Of a DNA stretch of 36,216 bases, positions 1 to 7,799 are shown one piece after another (within the stretch, counting starts at the first letter, position 1; the number at the start of each line of letters is the position of its first letter). The notes under the pieces are model-generated. The model was not told the origin of the DNA. It saw only the letters and a list, made by a program, of their open reading frames with translations, and ran no database searches. The stretch comes from Actinoplanes oryzae (GTDB lineage: Bacteria; Actinomycetota; Actinomycetes; Mycobacteriales; Micromonosporaceae), in assembly GCF_030757795.1 (NCBI RefSeq), contig NZ_JAUQWH010000086.1:1-36216 (forward strand), given 5' to 3'. The position numbers and the translations under genes are program-made.

Positions 1-69
1 CCCCCTGGCCGCTGCGCTCCTGGCCCCCTGGCCGCTGCGCTCCTGGCCCCCTGGCCGCCGCCCTCCCGG
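1..69. repeat. 23-bp tandem repeat, three copies, at window edge
   Basis: Copies lie at 1-23, 24-46 and 47-69. The first two are identical and the third has a few changes near its end. The array runs into the window edge, so the true copy number is unknown. It lies just downstream of the 3' end of the minus-strand regulator that stops at 137. Positions 70-136 are GC-rich and show no feature I can support. Confidence 0.8.
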
Positions 70-136
70 CCCCTCGCCACCTGCCGCCTCCGCCCGCCCC
101 GGCCCGCGGCCTAGCCGGCATGTTCCCCACTCGCCG

Positions 137-3100
137 TCAGTCGAACAGCGCACTCAGCTCCCGGCGGCTTCTCACCCCCAGCTTCGGATAGGCGTGGTAG
201 AGATGCGTGCCCACCGTGCGCGGCGACAGCAGCAACTCCGCCGCGATCTCGTGATTGCGCAGCCCCCGGGCCGCCAGCCGGACGATCTGGCGCTGCTGGG
301 GAGTAAGCGTGCTCAGCACCCCGCCGTCCGCCGAGCTCGACCCCTCGCTCTCCGGTGCGGCCGAAGTCCCGGCTGCGCCGCGCGGACCGGCGGCGGACGG
401 CGTCCCGGCCGCAAAGCGCGAACCAACGGGCGGCGAATCGGCAGCGGGCGGCGAACCGGCCGCGAAACGCGAATCAACGGTTGGCGAACCGGCGGCGGAT
501 GGCGAACCGGCGGCGGGCGGCGGACCGGCGGCGGACGGCGAATCGGTTGCTCGGCGCGGACCGGGGACGGGTGGCGTCCCGGCTGCGGACAGCTCAGCGC
601 GCGCGAACTCCGCGAGCCGGGTGGCCCCGGCGGCCTCGAAGCCGGCCAGGCCCGCCGCCAGCTGCTCGCGAGCCTCGGCGACCCGCCGCCGGCGGCGCAG
701 GCGGCTGCCGTAGTGCAGCTGGGCGACGGCCTTGTCCAGGGGCCAGGTGTCCGCGAGCGGCTCGTCGATCACCCGCCGGAAGAGCGTCTCGCTCTCGTCG
801 TCGTCGACCAGCAGCGCGCGCACCTGATCGGCGATCAGTCGCTTGCGGACGGTGTCCGGCGGCCCGGCGGCTTCCAGGAGCCGGATGGCGTCCGCGGTCT
901 GCCCGGCCCGGGGCGCGCACAGGGCAGTGCCGAGCAGCAACACGCCGGAGCGATCCGGGTCGAGGGGTGCGCCGTCAGCGGTGAACAGCCGGCGATGATG
1001 CCGGTACGCCGACTCGAAGTCACCCTCCGCGAACGCGGCCAGCCCCAGCGCCTGGTGCAGCACCACGTGCAGCCGGCCGTTCTGGTGCAGGTCGGCGGCG
1101 GACCGCACCCCCTCGGCCAACTCCCGGGCCCGCGGGCCGTCACCCCGCACGCCGGCGAGGCTGGCCGCCACGGCGGCGAGCTCCAGCTCCAGCAGCGGCA
1201 GGTCGGCGCCCGCGCACACCCGGCGTCCCTCGGCGACCAGGGCGTCCGCCTCGGCCCAGCGCCCGGTGTCGATGAGATTGGTCAGCAGCGGCAGCCACAA
1301 CTCGGGAACACCCGCCACGCCGCCGCTGTCCCGCAGCACCTCCAAAGCTCTCAGGCGCAGCTCCAGAGCCGTCCTGGTGTCACCCCCGGCGTCCGCCACC
1401 TGCGCGAACAGCAGCGCGCGCGGCACCGCCCCGGCCGTCAGCCCCGCGGCCAGCCGGGGAACCTGCAGATGCATGACATGGCTGCCCAGCACCGCGGCGG
1501 CGGACGCGCGCAGCATCGGCAGGTCGGCCCGGGACAGCTCGCTGGGCTCCGCTGGCCGGTCCAGCGGCAGGGTGTCGGCCCGGGCGAGTAGCTCGGCGAC
1601 CACCGCCCGATGCTGCGCCAGACCGGAGACCCGGGCGACGAACGCCGCCGTGGCCGCCACGGTGAGCCCGTCGAGCCGGTTGGCCGGCGGCCGGTGCCGG
1701 ACGCAGTCGAGCAGCAGATCCATCGCCTCCCGGATCCGGCCGGTGCGCACCATCGCCGCCGTGGCGGTCCGCACCACGCCCGGGATCCGCGCGGTGTCCG
1801 GATCCAGCCGGCGTACCTCCGCGTACAGGTCGAGCACCCAGCTCGCCTGCCCGGCGGCCTCCGCGCCCGCCATCGCCCCGGCATGGCGGCGAGCCGCGGC
1901 GACCGGGTCCGGCGTCAGCTCGGCCGCCCACTGCAGCGCCCGGGCCCGCTCGAACGCCGCCCCGCCCGCACAGGACCGCTGCAGCGCCGCGGCGATCTCC
2001 TCGCTCGGCCCGGTCGCGGCGCAAGCGTCCTGCATCGTGGCCGCGGCCGAGCCGCTGACCAGCGCCGCAGCAAGCCGCTCGTGCAGCAGGGCCCGGTCCG
2101 CCGCGGGCACCGACAAGTACGCGGCGATCTCGGCCAGCGGATCACCGAACCGGACCGTCGAGCCCTCCACCTCCAGCAACCCCATGTCAACGGCCGGCTC
2201 CAGCAGTGCCGCACCGCCCCTCGTGACCGGGTCTCCGCCAGCCACCCCGTCGCCTTCCGCCAACCCCATGTCAACGGCGGGCTCCAGCAATGCCGCACCG
2301 CCGCTCGTGACCGCGTCTCCGCCAGTCACCCCGTCGCCTTCCGCCAACCCCATCTCAACGGCGGGCTCCAGCAGCGCCGCACCGCCCCTCGTGACCGGGT
2401 CTCCGCCAGTCACCCCGTCGCCTTCCGCCACATCGCGGCCGGACACCGGATCTTCGGCCGTCGCCGCGCCGGAGGCCGCGGCCCTGAGCAGCACGGTCAG
2501 GTCCTCGTCGCCGGCCCGCGCCGCAGCGAGCTGCACCAGCTCCCGGGTGGCCGCCGGCAACGCCGCGAACCGGCTCGCGTAGCGGTGGCGCATCGGCAGC
2601 GTGCGCGCGGGTGCGAGCCGCCGGATGTCCTCGTCGGACGCGCCCGCGAACGCCGCGGCCAGGTCGAGCAGGGCCCGGGGCCGCCCGGCGGCGCGGCGGT
2701 GCAGGTCGAGGCGGCCGCGCCCCCGGGGCAGGCCGGGCTGGGAAGCGAGCAGCGTGCCGGCGTCCGCGGGCAGCAGCGGCGCCAGGCCCAGCCGGGACGG
2801 GACCGGGCCGAGGCGCGCGGCGTGGTCCGGGCGCACCCCCAGCAGGAAGACGACCGGATCGCAGCGCAGGTCCGTCAGGAGCCGGGTCAGCACCTGTCGG
2901 GAGAGCTCGTCGGCGAAGTGCAGGTCGTCGGTCACGACGGCCACGGGGGAGCGGCGGGCCAGCGCGCTCAGCAGCGCCTCGGCGCCGGCGGCGAGCGTTG
3001 CGGCGTCATCGGTGCTCAGCGTCACGGCTGCGGTTGCGGCCGGCTGCTCGTCCGGGGGCAGCTCGACGACAACCGGGCGCAGCGGCTGCAACAGCTGCTG

Positions 3101-3310
3101 AAGGACCAGCCCGGGCAGCTCCCGCTCGTCGGGACGACCGGTGGCATGCAGCACCCGATAACCACGCTGCGCCGCTTCCCGGGCCGTCGCGGTGAGCAGC
3201 GCGGTCATGCCCAGCCCGCCGCCGGCCACGACGGCGACCGCCAGGCCGTCCGTCCGGCCCGGGGCCACTGCCGCGGCGAGCAGCCGCAGCTCATCCGCCC
3301 GCCCGATCAT
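137..3310 (-). CDS. LuxR-family (LAL-type) regulator with degenerate ATPase P-loop
   Basis: A 1057-aa protein of LAL architecture: N-terminal AAA/STAND ATPase region, long helical (TPR-like) middle, and a C-terminal LuxR helix-turn-helix (LTPQQRQIVRLAARGL ... SPRTVGTHLYHAYPKLGV). It should be a cytoplasmic DNA-binding regulator. The Walker A motif reads GGGLGMT where GxxxxGKT is expected, so the P-loop Lys is Met; a Walker B-like VAVVTDDLHF is present. Residues encoded by about 2178-2429 are a 28-aa segment in three copies, and a Pro/Ser/Ala/Gly-rich repetitive linker (about 320-600) precedes the HTH. The chosen start is the ATG at 3310, which overlaps the upstream gene's TGA (ATGA); the GTG at 3322 lies within the apparent Shine-Dalgarno GGGAGGAG. 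It follows its paralogue in one operon. The ligand and target genes cannot be told. Confidence 0.88.
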   Translation of the reverse strand: MIGRADELRLLAAAVAPGRTDGLAVAVVAGGGLGMTALLTATAREAAQRGYRVLHATGRPDERELPGLVLQQLLQPLRPVVVELPPDEQPAATAAVTLSTDDAATLAAGAEALLSALARRSPVAVVTDDLHFADELSRQVLTRLLTDLRCDPVVFLLGVRPDHAARLGPVPSRLGLAPLLPADAGTLLASQPGLPRGRGRLDLHRRAAGRPRALLDLAAAFAGASDEDIRRLAPARTLPMRHRYASRFAALPAATRELVQLAAARAGDEDLTVLLRAAASGAATAEDPVSGRDVAEGDGVTGGDPVTRGGAALLEPAVEMGLAEGDGVTGGDAVTSGGAALLEPAVDMGLAEGDGVAGGDPVTRGGAALLEPAVDMGLLEVEGSTVRFGDPLAEIAAYLSVPAADRALLHERLAAALVSGSAAATMQDACAATGPSEEIAAALQRSCAGGAAFERARALQWAAELTPDPVAAARRHAGAMAGAEAAGQASWVLDLYAEVRRLDPDTARIPGVVRTATAAMVRTGRIREAMDLLLDCVRHRPPANRLDGLTVAATAAFVARVSGLAQHRAVVAELLARADTLPLDRPAEPSELSRADLPMLRASAAAVLGSHVMHLQVPRLAAGLTAGAVPRALLFAQVADAGGDTRTALELRLRALEVLRDSGGVAGVPELWLPLLTNLIDTGRWAEADALVAEGRRVCAGADLPLLELELAAVAASLAGVRGDGPRARELAEGVRSAADLHQNGRLHVVLHQALGLAAFAEGDFESAYRHHRRLFTADGAPLDPDRSGVLLLGTALCAPRAGQTADAIRLLEAAGPPDTVRKRLIADQVRALLVDDDESETLFRRVIDEPLADTWPLDKAVAQLHYGSRLRRRRRVAEAREQLAAGLAGFEAAGATRLAEFARAELSAAGTPPVPGPRRATDSPSAAGPPPAAGSPSAAGSPTVDSRFAAGSPPAADSPPVGSRFAAGTPSAAGPRGAAGTSAAPESEGSSSADGGVLSTLTPQQRQIVRLAARGLRNHEIAAELLLSPRTVGTHLYHAYPKLGVRSRRELSALFD
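2178..2429 (-). repeat. 84-bp (28-codon) in-frame triplication
   Basis: Three consecutive 84-bp units begin at 2178, 2262 and 2346 on the plus-strand coordinates. Each encodes a 28-aa unit containing AALLEPAV(E/D)MGL after a Gly/Asp-rich stretch. The last copy runs into the normal domain sequence LLEVEGSTVRF, so the array multiplies one helix of the region after the ATPase core. Differences between copies are few, which indicates recent expansion. Confidence 0.85.
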
Positions 3311-6081
3311 CGCTCCTCCCACGGGACGGCGGCGCGCAGCTGCTCGCGGCGGGCGATGCCGAGCTTCGGATAGATCTGGTAGAGGTGGAAGCCGATCGTC
3401 CGCGGGGACAGCCCGAAGCGATCCGCGATGGCCTTGTTGGACAGACCCCGGGCGGCGAGCCGCGCGATCTGCTGATGCTGGGCGGTCAGCTCGTCGAAGG
3501 CCGCGTTGCCGGTGCCCGCCGCGCGAATCCCCGTGGTGCGCACCTTCGCCCGGACGGAATCGGCCTCCGCCGTCGCGCCGATCTTCAGATAGGTGTCCAG
3601 GGCCGAGAGCAGCCAGGGCCGCGCCTCGGCCACCCGGCGCCGCTGTCGCAGCCGGTCGGCGTGGTGCACCTCGACGGTGGCGACGTCGTAGGGCCCGTCG
3701 GCGGCCGACCCTGGCGCCGCCAGCAGCTCAGCCAGGCAAGCCCCGTCGTCGCCGGGCTCCAGGATCGCGAGCGCGGCGTCCCACGACCAGCGCCGGCGCG
3801 GGCTGAGCCACGACAGCTTCTCCCGGGCGGCCCGCAGCAGCCGGCTCGCCTCGGCCTGCCGCCCCGCCGCCACGGCCGCGGCGGCCACCTCGACCACGGT
3901 CCACGAGCACCACAGGTAGTGCAGCGGGGTCCCGTCCGGGGCGAAGATCAGCCGCAGCCGCTCGTAGCCGCCGGCCGGGTCGCCGGTGGCCGCCGCGTAA
4001 CGGCCGGCTGCCCGGTGGGCGAGCATGCGGACCATCGAGTCGTCCTCCGGGCGCGGCGGGCCCAGGGCGTCGAGGTGCTGCCGGGCCCGGTCGAGCCGGC
4101 CGCGGCGAACCGCCAGGGCGGCGTGCTGGGCGAGCAGCCGGCGCCGGATCCCCATGACACTGTCCGCCCGGGCCGCGTCGTCGGCCTCGGTCAGCACCGC
4201 CTCCGCCTCCTCGAACAGTCCCAGGTCGAACAGCACCTCGGCCAGCGCCACGGCGATGATCAGGGTGAGCCCGAGCGACCCGTCGGCGCGGGCGTGGTGC
4301 AGCGCCCGCCGGTAGTGGTCCAGGGCGATGCCGGTCTCGTCCAGCGCCAGGGCGACCCCGCCGACGCTCATCAGGCGTGACCGCTCGGCGTCGCCGGCGA
4401 GGGTGCGCAGGATCGGCGACGCGGCGAGCGGCCCCCACTGCCCGGCCCAGCTGCCCGGGTCGGCGATCGCGTGCAGCATCGCCAGCTGGGCGGGCGCCTC
4501 GTCGGCCGGCTCCGCCTCGTGATGGACCTCGGCCGGCCCGGCCAGCTCCACGACCCGGGCGTGGATCCGGCGCAGGCGGGGCAGGTCGGCCGGGTCGCCG
4601 TCCGCGATCACCACCCGGGCGGCCACATTGCCCAGGGCGATGGCCAGCTCCGGCGGCACGGCGGCGCGGAGCAGCCGCTCGGCCAGCGCGAAGGTGTGCG
4701 GCGCGGGCTGGAACATCATCACATTGCCGAGCCCGATCGCCGCCGTGCCCACCGTCACGTCGTCGTCGGTGGTCTCGATGACCCGCTGCCACAGGGCCGC
4801 CGACCAGACCACGTCGCCGCAGCGGAGGGCCTCCTGCGCCGCCCGTCCGTACCTCCGGGCCGCCGCACGCGGATCGGTGCTGCACTCGGCCGCCTGCTGC
4901 AGCAGCCCGGCGGCCTCCAGTCCGCGGCGGGCCCGCACCGCCTCGTCGGCCGCCCGCTCGAACGCGAGCGCCATCAGGTCACCGGTCGCTTCCGCGCTGT
5001 TGGCCAGGTGCCAGTCGCGCTGACCGCTGTCCGCCGGGAGCAGCGCGGCCAGCCGGGAATGCGCCTCCTGCCGCTCCCGGGGCGCGGCCGTGAAGTAGCA
5101 CGCCGCCCGCACCATCGGGTGCCGGAACGTCAGCCGTCCACCCACGACCTGGATCAGCCCCGCCAGCTCGGCCGGCCCGCAGTCCGCGAGGCCCGCCCCG
5201 GCGGCGGTGAGCACATTGCCCAGCGGGTCGGCGCCGGCCGCGGCGGCGTGCAGCAGCACCCGGCGTGTCGCCTCCGGCAGCGCGGTCAGCCCCGGGGCGA
5301 ACGTGCGCGCCAGCGGACCGGAGGGACGGAACCGCAGCGCGGGCAGCGGCTCGGTGGGCCCCGTCCCGGCGGCGCGCCGGGCGAGCTCCAGGATCGCGAA
5401 CGGGTTGCCACCGGCATGCTGCAGGATGCTCGCGCGGATCCGGCCGGTCGGCGCCGAGGGGTACGCGTCGAGCAGCCCCGCCGCGGCCGACTCCGGCAAC
5501 GGGGGTACGGCCAGCACGGTCACCTCCGCGGCGACCGCACCGAACGCTTCGAGACTGCTGGCCGCGTACAGCAGAAGGAAGCGCTCGCGGCGCAGTCGCC
5601 GGACCACGAACTGCAGCAGCAGAACCGCCTCGGCGTCCTCCTCGCGCACGTTGTCGATCGCGACGGCCAGGGGAGCCGTGCGGCACAGGTGGAGCACCAC
5701 TGCGAGCGTCGCCAGCCGCAAGGAGACAGCGCTGGTGGGGGCGCCGGCGAGCCACTCTTCCAGCGGACGGCGCAGGGCCATCGGCAGAGTGCCGGCCGCC
5801 AGCAGCCCTGCGAGCACGGCGTGGGCGGCTGACCTACCTGCCGGCGCGTGGCCCTTCGCTGCCGTCGCTCCTGGGGGCGTCACCGCCTGTGCGGGTGGTG
5901 ACGCTGTCACGGTGCGGAAGCCGGCCGCCGCGGCGTCGGCGACGGCCCGGCGGAGCAGCGTCGTCTTGCCCACGCCCGCCTCGCCGGTGATCAGCACGGC
6001 GTGCGGGCCGGTCAGGGCCGAGCCGCGGGCCCGGGCGAGCTGTGCCAGCTCGGGTGCGCGGCCGGCGATCCGGGTGGTCAT
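3307..6081 (-). CDS. LuxR-family (LAL-type) ATPase transcriptional regulator
   Basis: A 924-aa regulator. The N-terminal ATPase has an intact Walker A (ITGEAGVGKTTLL, about residues 31-43) and a probable Walker B (PLAVAIDN). A long alpha-helical region follows, then a C-terminal LuxR HTH (LTAQHQQIARLAARGLSNKAIA ... SPRTIGFHLYQIYPKLGI). Family members are usually ATP-dependent activators of catabolic or secondary-metabolite genes. The ATG at 6081 is preceded by GGGAGAGCG, nearly the same leader as the downstream paralogue, which it overlaps by 4 nt (ATGA). The two are therefore probably co-translated and arose by tandem duplication. It diverges from the GlcG/HbpS-like gene across a 159-bp spacer that probably holds both promoters. 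Confidence 0.9.
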   Translation of the reverse strand: MTTRIAGRAPELAQLARARGSALTGPHAVLITGEAGVGKTTLLRRAVADAAAAGFRTVTASPPAQAVTPPGATAAKGHAPAGRSAAHAVLAGLLAAGTLPMALRRPLEEWLAGAPTSAVSLRLATLAVVLHLCRTAPLAVAIDNVREEDAEAVLLLQFVVRRLRRERFLLLYAASSLEAFGAVAAEVTVLAVPPLPESAAAGLLDAYPSAPTGRIRASILQHAGGNPFAILELARRAAGTGPTEPLPALRFRPSGPLARTFAPGLTALPEATRRVLLHAAAAGADPLGNVLTAAGAGLADCGPAELAGLIQVVGGRLTFRHPMVRAACYFTAAPRERQEAHSRLAALLPADSGQRDWHLANSAEATGDLMALAFERAADEAVRARRGLEAAGLLQQAAECSTDPRAAARRYGRAAQEALRCGDVVWSAALWQRVIETTDDDVTVGTAAIGLGNVMMFQPAPHTFALAERLLRAAVPPELAIALGNVAARVVIADGDPADLPRLRRIHARVVELAGPAEVHHEAEPADEAPAQLAMLHAIADPGSWAGQWGPLAASPILRTLAGDAERSRLMSVGGVALALDETGIALDHYRRALHHARADGSLGLTLIIAVALAEVLFDLGLFEEAEAVLTEADDAARADSVMGIRRRLLAQHAALAVRRGRLDRARQHLDALGPPRPEDDSMVRMLAHRAAGRYAAATGDPAGGYERLRLIFAPDGTPLHYLWCSWTVVEVAAAAVAAGRQAEASRLLRAAREKLSWLSPRRRWSWDAALAILEPGDDGACLAELLAAPGSAADGPYDVATVEVHHADRLRQRRRVAEARPWLLSALDTYLKIGATAEADSVRAKVRTTGIRAAGTGNAAFDELTAQHQQIARLAARGLSNKAIADRFGLSPRTIGFHLYQIYPKLGIARREQLRAAVPWEER

Positions 6082-6240
6082 CGCTCTCCCTTCGTCGGCT
6101 CAGGCTCTCGATCTAAGCCCGCGATCCGGCCGGGCACCATGTCACGCAGAACACGTCGTTTCGTGCGGCGGCCAGTCTTCCGACGTATGACGCCGGGGGC
6201 CCGGCGAGGCAGGCTGGAGCCGGCGAAGAGGAGGCAGCCC
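6082..6240. promoter_or_regulatory. Divergent promoter region between LAL regulator and HbpS-like gene
   Basis: This 159-bp spacer separates two divergent starts, so it must carry at least two promoters or operators. I see a weak inverted pair, ACGTCG near 6148 and CGACGT near 6181, but no convincing -35/-10 pair. GAGGAGG near 6230 is the ribosome site of the plus-strand gene. Confidence 0.4.
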
Positions 6241-6672
6241 ATGACCCAGGCCGTCCTGCAGATCTCACCCACCACGCTGCCCCTGTCCATGGCGCAGTCG
6301 CTCACCGACGTGGCGGTGGCGCGGGCGGAGGAGCTGGGCATCCCGTACACGATCACGGTCGTCGACGGCGGCGCCCACGTGGTGCAGGTCACCCGGATGG
6401 ACGGCGCCGCTCTCGGATCGATCGACGCGTCGCTGGCCAAGGCGCGCACCGCCGTCTACTTCGGGGCCGCGACGACGGACCTGGCGAGCTCGGTCCTGCC
6501 CGGCGAGCCGCTGTTCACCCTGCCGACCGCGGCCGGCGTGCCGCTCGCCTTCGTCGCGGGCGCCGTCCCGGTGAAGGACGCCGCCGGGGTGGTCATCGGC
6601 GCGGTCGGCGCCGGAGGAGGCACGCCGCAGCAGGACCACGAGATCGCCGCCGCAGCCGCCGGTGCGCTCTGA
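6241..6672 (+). CDS. GlcG/HbpS-like heme-binding-family protein
   Basis: A 143-aa protein of the GlcG/HbpS (PF03928-type) alpha/beta family. Signature stretches are TVVDGGAHVVQVTRMDGA (about residues 38-55), SLAKARTAVYF and the Gly-rich C-terminal VIGAVGAGGG. In Streptomyces, HbpS binds heme and senses redox stress with a two-component pair; GlcG relatives are small accessory proteins of unknown role. No signal peptide is visible, so it is probably cytoplasmic. The ATG at 6241 has a strong GAGGAGG ribosome site; longer readings start upstream in sequence that does not resemble the family. It is followed after 18 bp by a LuxR-like regulator on the same strand, so the two probably form an operon. 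Heme binding is not shown by the sequence. Confidence 0.85.
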   Translation: MTQAVLQISPTTLPLSMAQSLTDVAVARAEELGIPYTITVVDGGAHVVQVTRMDGAALGSIDASLAKARTAVYFGAATTDLASSVLPGEPLFTLPTAAGVPLAFVAGAVPVKDAAGVVIGAVGAGGGTPQQDHEIAAAAAGAL

Positions 6673-6690
6673 GAGAGATTCGGGGGAGTC

Positions 6691-7362
6691 ATGACCGTCA
6701 CCGTCGCCGTCCGCGGCACCGACCCGCTGCGCACCGCCGGGCTCGCCGGCCTGATCGGGGCCGCCCCGCAGCTGACCCTCGTCCCGGGCGCCGCCGCGGA
6801 CGTCCTGGTCTGGGCCGCCCCACGCCTCGACGACCGGGTCGTCCCGCACCTCCGCCGCCCGCCCGTCGCCGGCCCGCCGCCCGCCGCCGTCCCGCCGCCC
6901 GGCGCCGGTGACGCGGGGCAGAGCGTGTCCTGCGGGCCGCCCGTGGTGCTGGTCGTCGACGAGCTGGGCGCCGCGGAGCTGCCGCTCGCCGTCGAGTGCG
7001 GCGTGATGGGCGTCCTGCCGCGCCGGGCCGTGACCGCCGAGCGGCTCGTGCACGCAGTGCGGGCGGCAGCGGACGGCGCCGCGGTGCTGCCCCCGCGGCT
7101 CGTGGGCAATCTGCTGCAGCATCTGCGGGAGTTGCACGACGGGGTCCTCCGCGAGGCCGGGTTGAGCGCCGGGGGCCTGACCGGGCGCGAGGTCGAGGTC
7201 GTGCGGATGATGGCCGAGGGGCTCGAGACCACCGAGATCGGCGCGAAGCTCGGCTACTCCGAGCGGACGGTCAAGACGGTCATCCACGGCATCATCCAGC
7301 GTCTGGGGCTGCGCAACCGGCCGCACATCGTCGCCTACGCGATGCGGTACGGCCTGCTGTGA
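6691..7362 (+). CDS. NarL-like LuxR regulator with degenerate receiver
   Basis: A 223-aa protein with an N-terminal receiver-like half and a C-terminal LuxR HTH (LTGREVEVVRMMAEGLETTEIG ... YSERTVKTVIHGIIQRLGLRNR, about 160-215). In true response regulators the third strand carries the phosphorylated Asp (DVVLMDVRMP); here the matching stretch is DVLVWAAPRL, so Asp is replaced, and the acidic pair near the N-terminus is also missing. It is probably a phosphorylation-independent (atypical) regulator. The ATG at 6691 follows a GGGGGAG ribosome site. A paralogue with the same features lies tail-to-tail at 7790-8422. The Pro-rich insertion around residues 57-75 is absent from that paralogue. Confidence 0.87.
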   Translation: MTVTVAVRGTDPLRTAGLAGLIGAAPQLTLVPGAAADVLVWAAPRLDDRVVPHLRRPPVAGPPPAAVPPPGAGDAGQSVSCGPPVVLVVDELGAAELPLAVECGVMGVLPRRAVTAERLVHAVRAAADGAAVLPPRLVGNLLQHLRELHDGVLREAGLSAGGLTGREVEVVRMMAEGLETTEIGAKLGYSERTVKTVIHGIIQRLGLRNRPHIVAYAMRYGLL

Positions 7363-7789
7363 GCCGCCCTCGCCGCTGACCGTCGAGCACTGTCCGCCTC
7401 TCCTCCGGCGATTCGGCGTGCCGGGCGATGTGGTGTGTCCGGCGACCGCACGATCCGGCGGATTTGCCGGTCGGCGTGCCAGGAACGCGGGCGACTTCGG
7501 TCGACTCCATGTGCCGGGCGCGGGGTTCCACGTGCCGCGCGCGGGCGACTTCGGGTGGCTCCATGTGCCAGGCGCGGGGTTCCATGTGCCGGGCGCGGGC
7601 GACTCCGGCCGACTCCATGTGCCGGGCGCGGGCGCCATGTGCTGGGCGTGGGCCACTTCGGTCGACTCCATATGCCGGGGCGCGGGCGACTGCACGCGCG
7701 GTTCAGCAGGTGGGGCGGCTCCGGGCACGGGCGGCGCAGCAGTGGCTCGGGCGGGGTCAGATCACGGCGCAGGGGTGGCCCGGGCGGGG
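7363..7789. other. 427-bp convergent spacer between two paralogous regulators
   Basis: No gene is supportable here. The middle is filled by short tandem repeats (see 7500-7700), which keep several frames open by chance. Near its right end a 19-bp direct repeat duplicates the 3' end of the minus-strand regulator. I see no strong terminator hairpin. Confidence 0.6.
7500..7700. repeat. Alternating 21-bp/33-bp tandem repeat array
   Basis: About seven units each begin CCATGTGCCGGGCGCGGG or a close variant. Short units of about 21 bp alternate with long units of about 33 bp; the long ones add GCGACTTCGGTCGACT-like sequence. The composite period is about 54 bp. One short unit is 20 bp, so any coding reading changes frame across the array. 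It sits between the 3' ends of convergent paralogous regulator genes. Confidence 0.8.
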
Positions 7790-7799
7790 TCAGATCACG
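7748..7799. repeat. 19-bp perfect direct repeat over a gene end
   Basis: The sequence cgggcggggtcagatcacg occurs at 7748-7766 and again at 7781-7799, offset by 33 bp. The right copy contains the stop codon of the minus-strand regulator, so the last codons plus stop (V-I-stop) are duplicated in the same frame just downstream. Confidence 0.8.

Noticed and set aside
3311..3322. GTG at 3322 as start of the first LAL regulator
   Set aside because: That GTG is inside the Shine-Dalgarno of the ATG at 3310, which overlaps the upstream stop in the usual ATGA form.
7500..7700. CRISPR array
   Set aside because: The units are directly adjacent with no unique spacers, and no cas genes are present.
6265..7728. 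A minus-strand frame containing PAPGTW repeats
   Set aside because: Its repetitive end is the 7500-7700 array and the rest is antisense to two recognisable genes.
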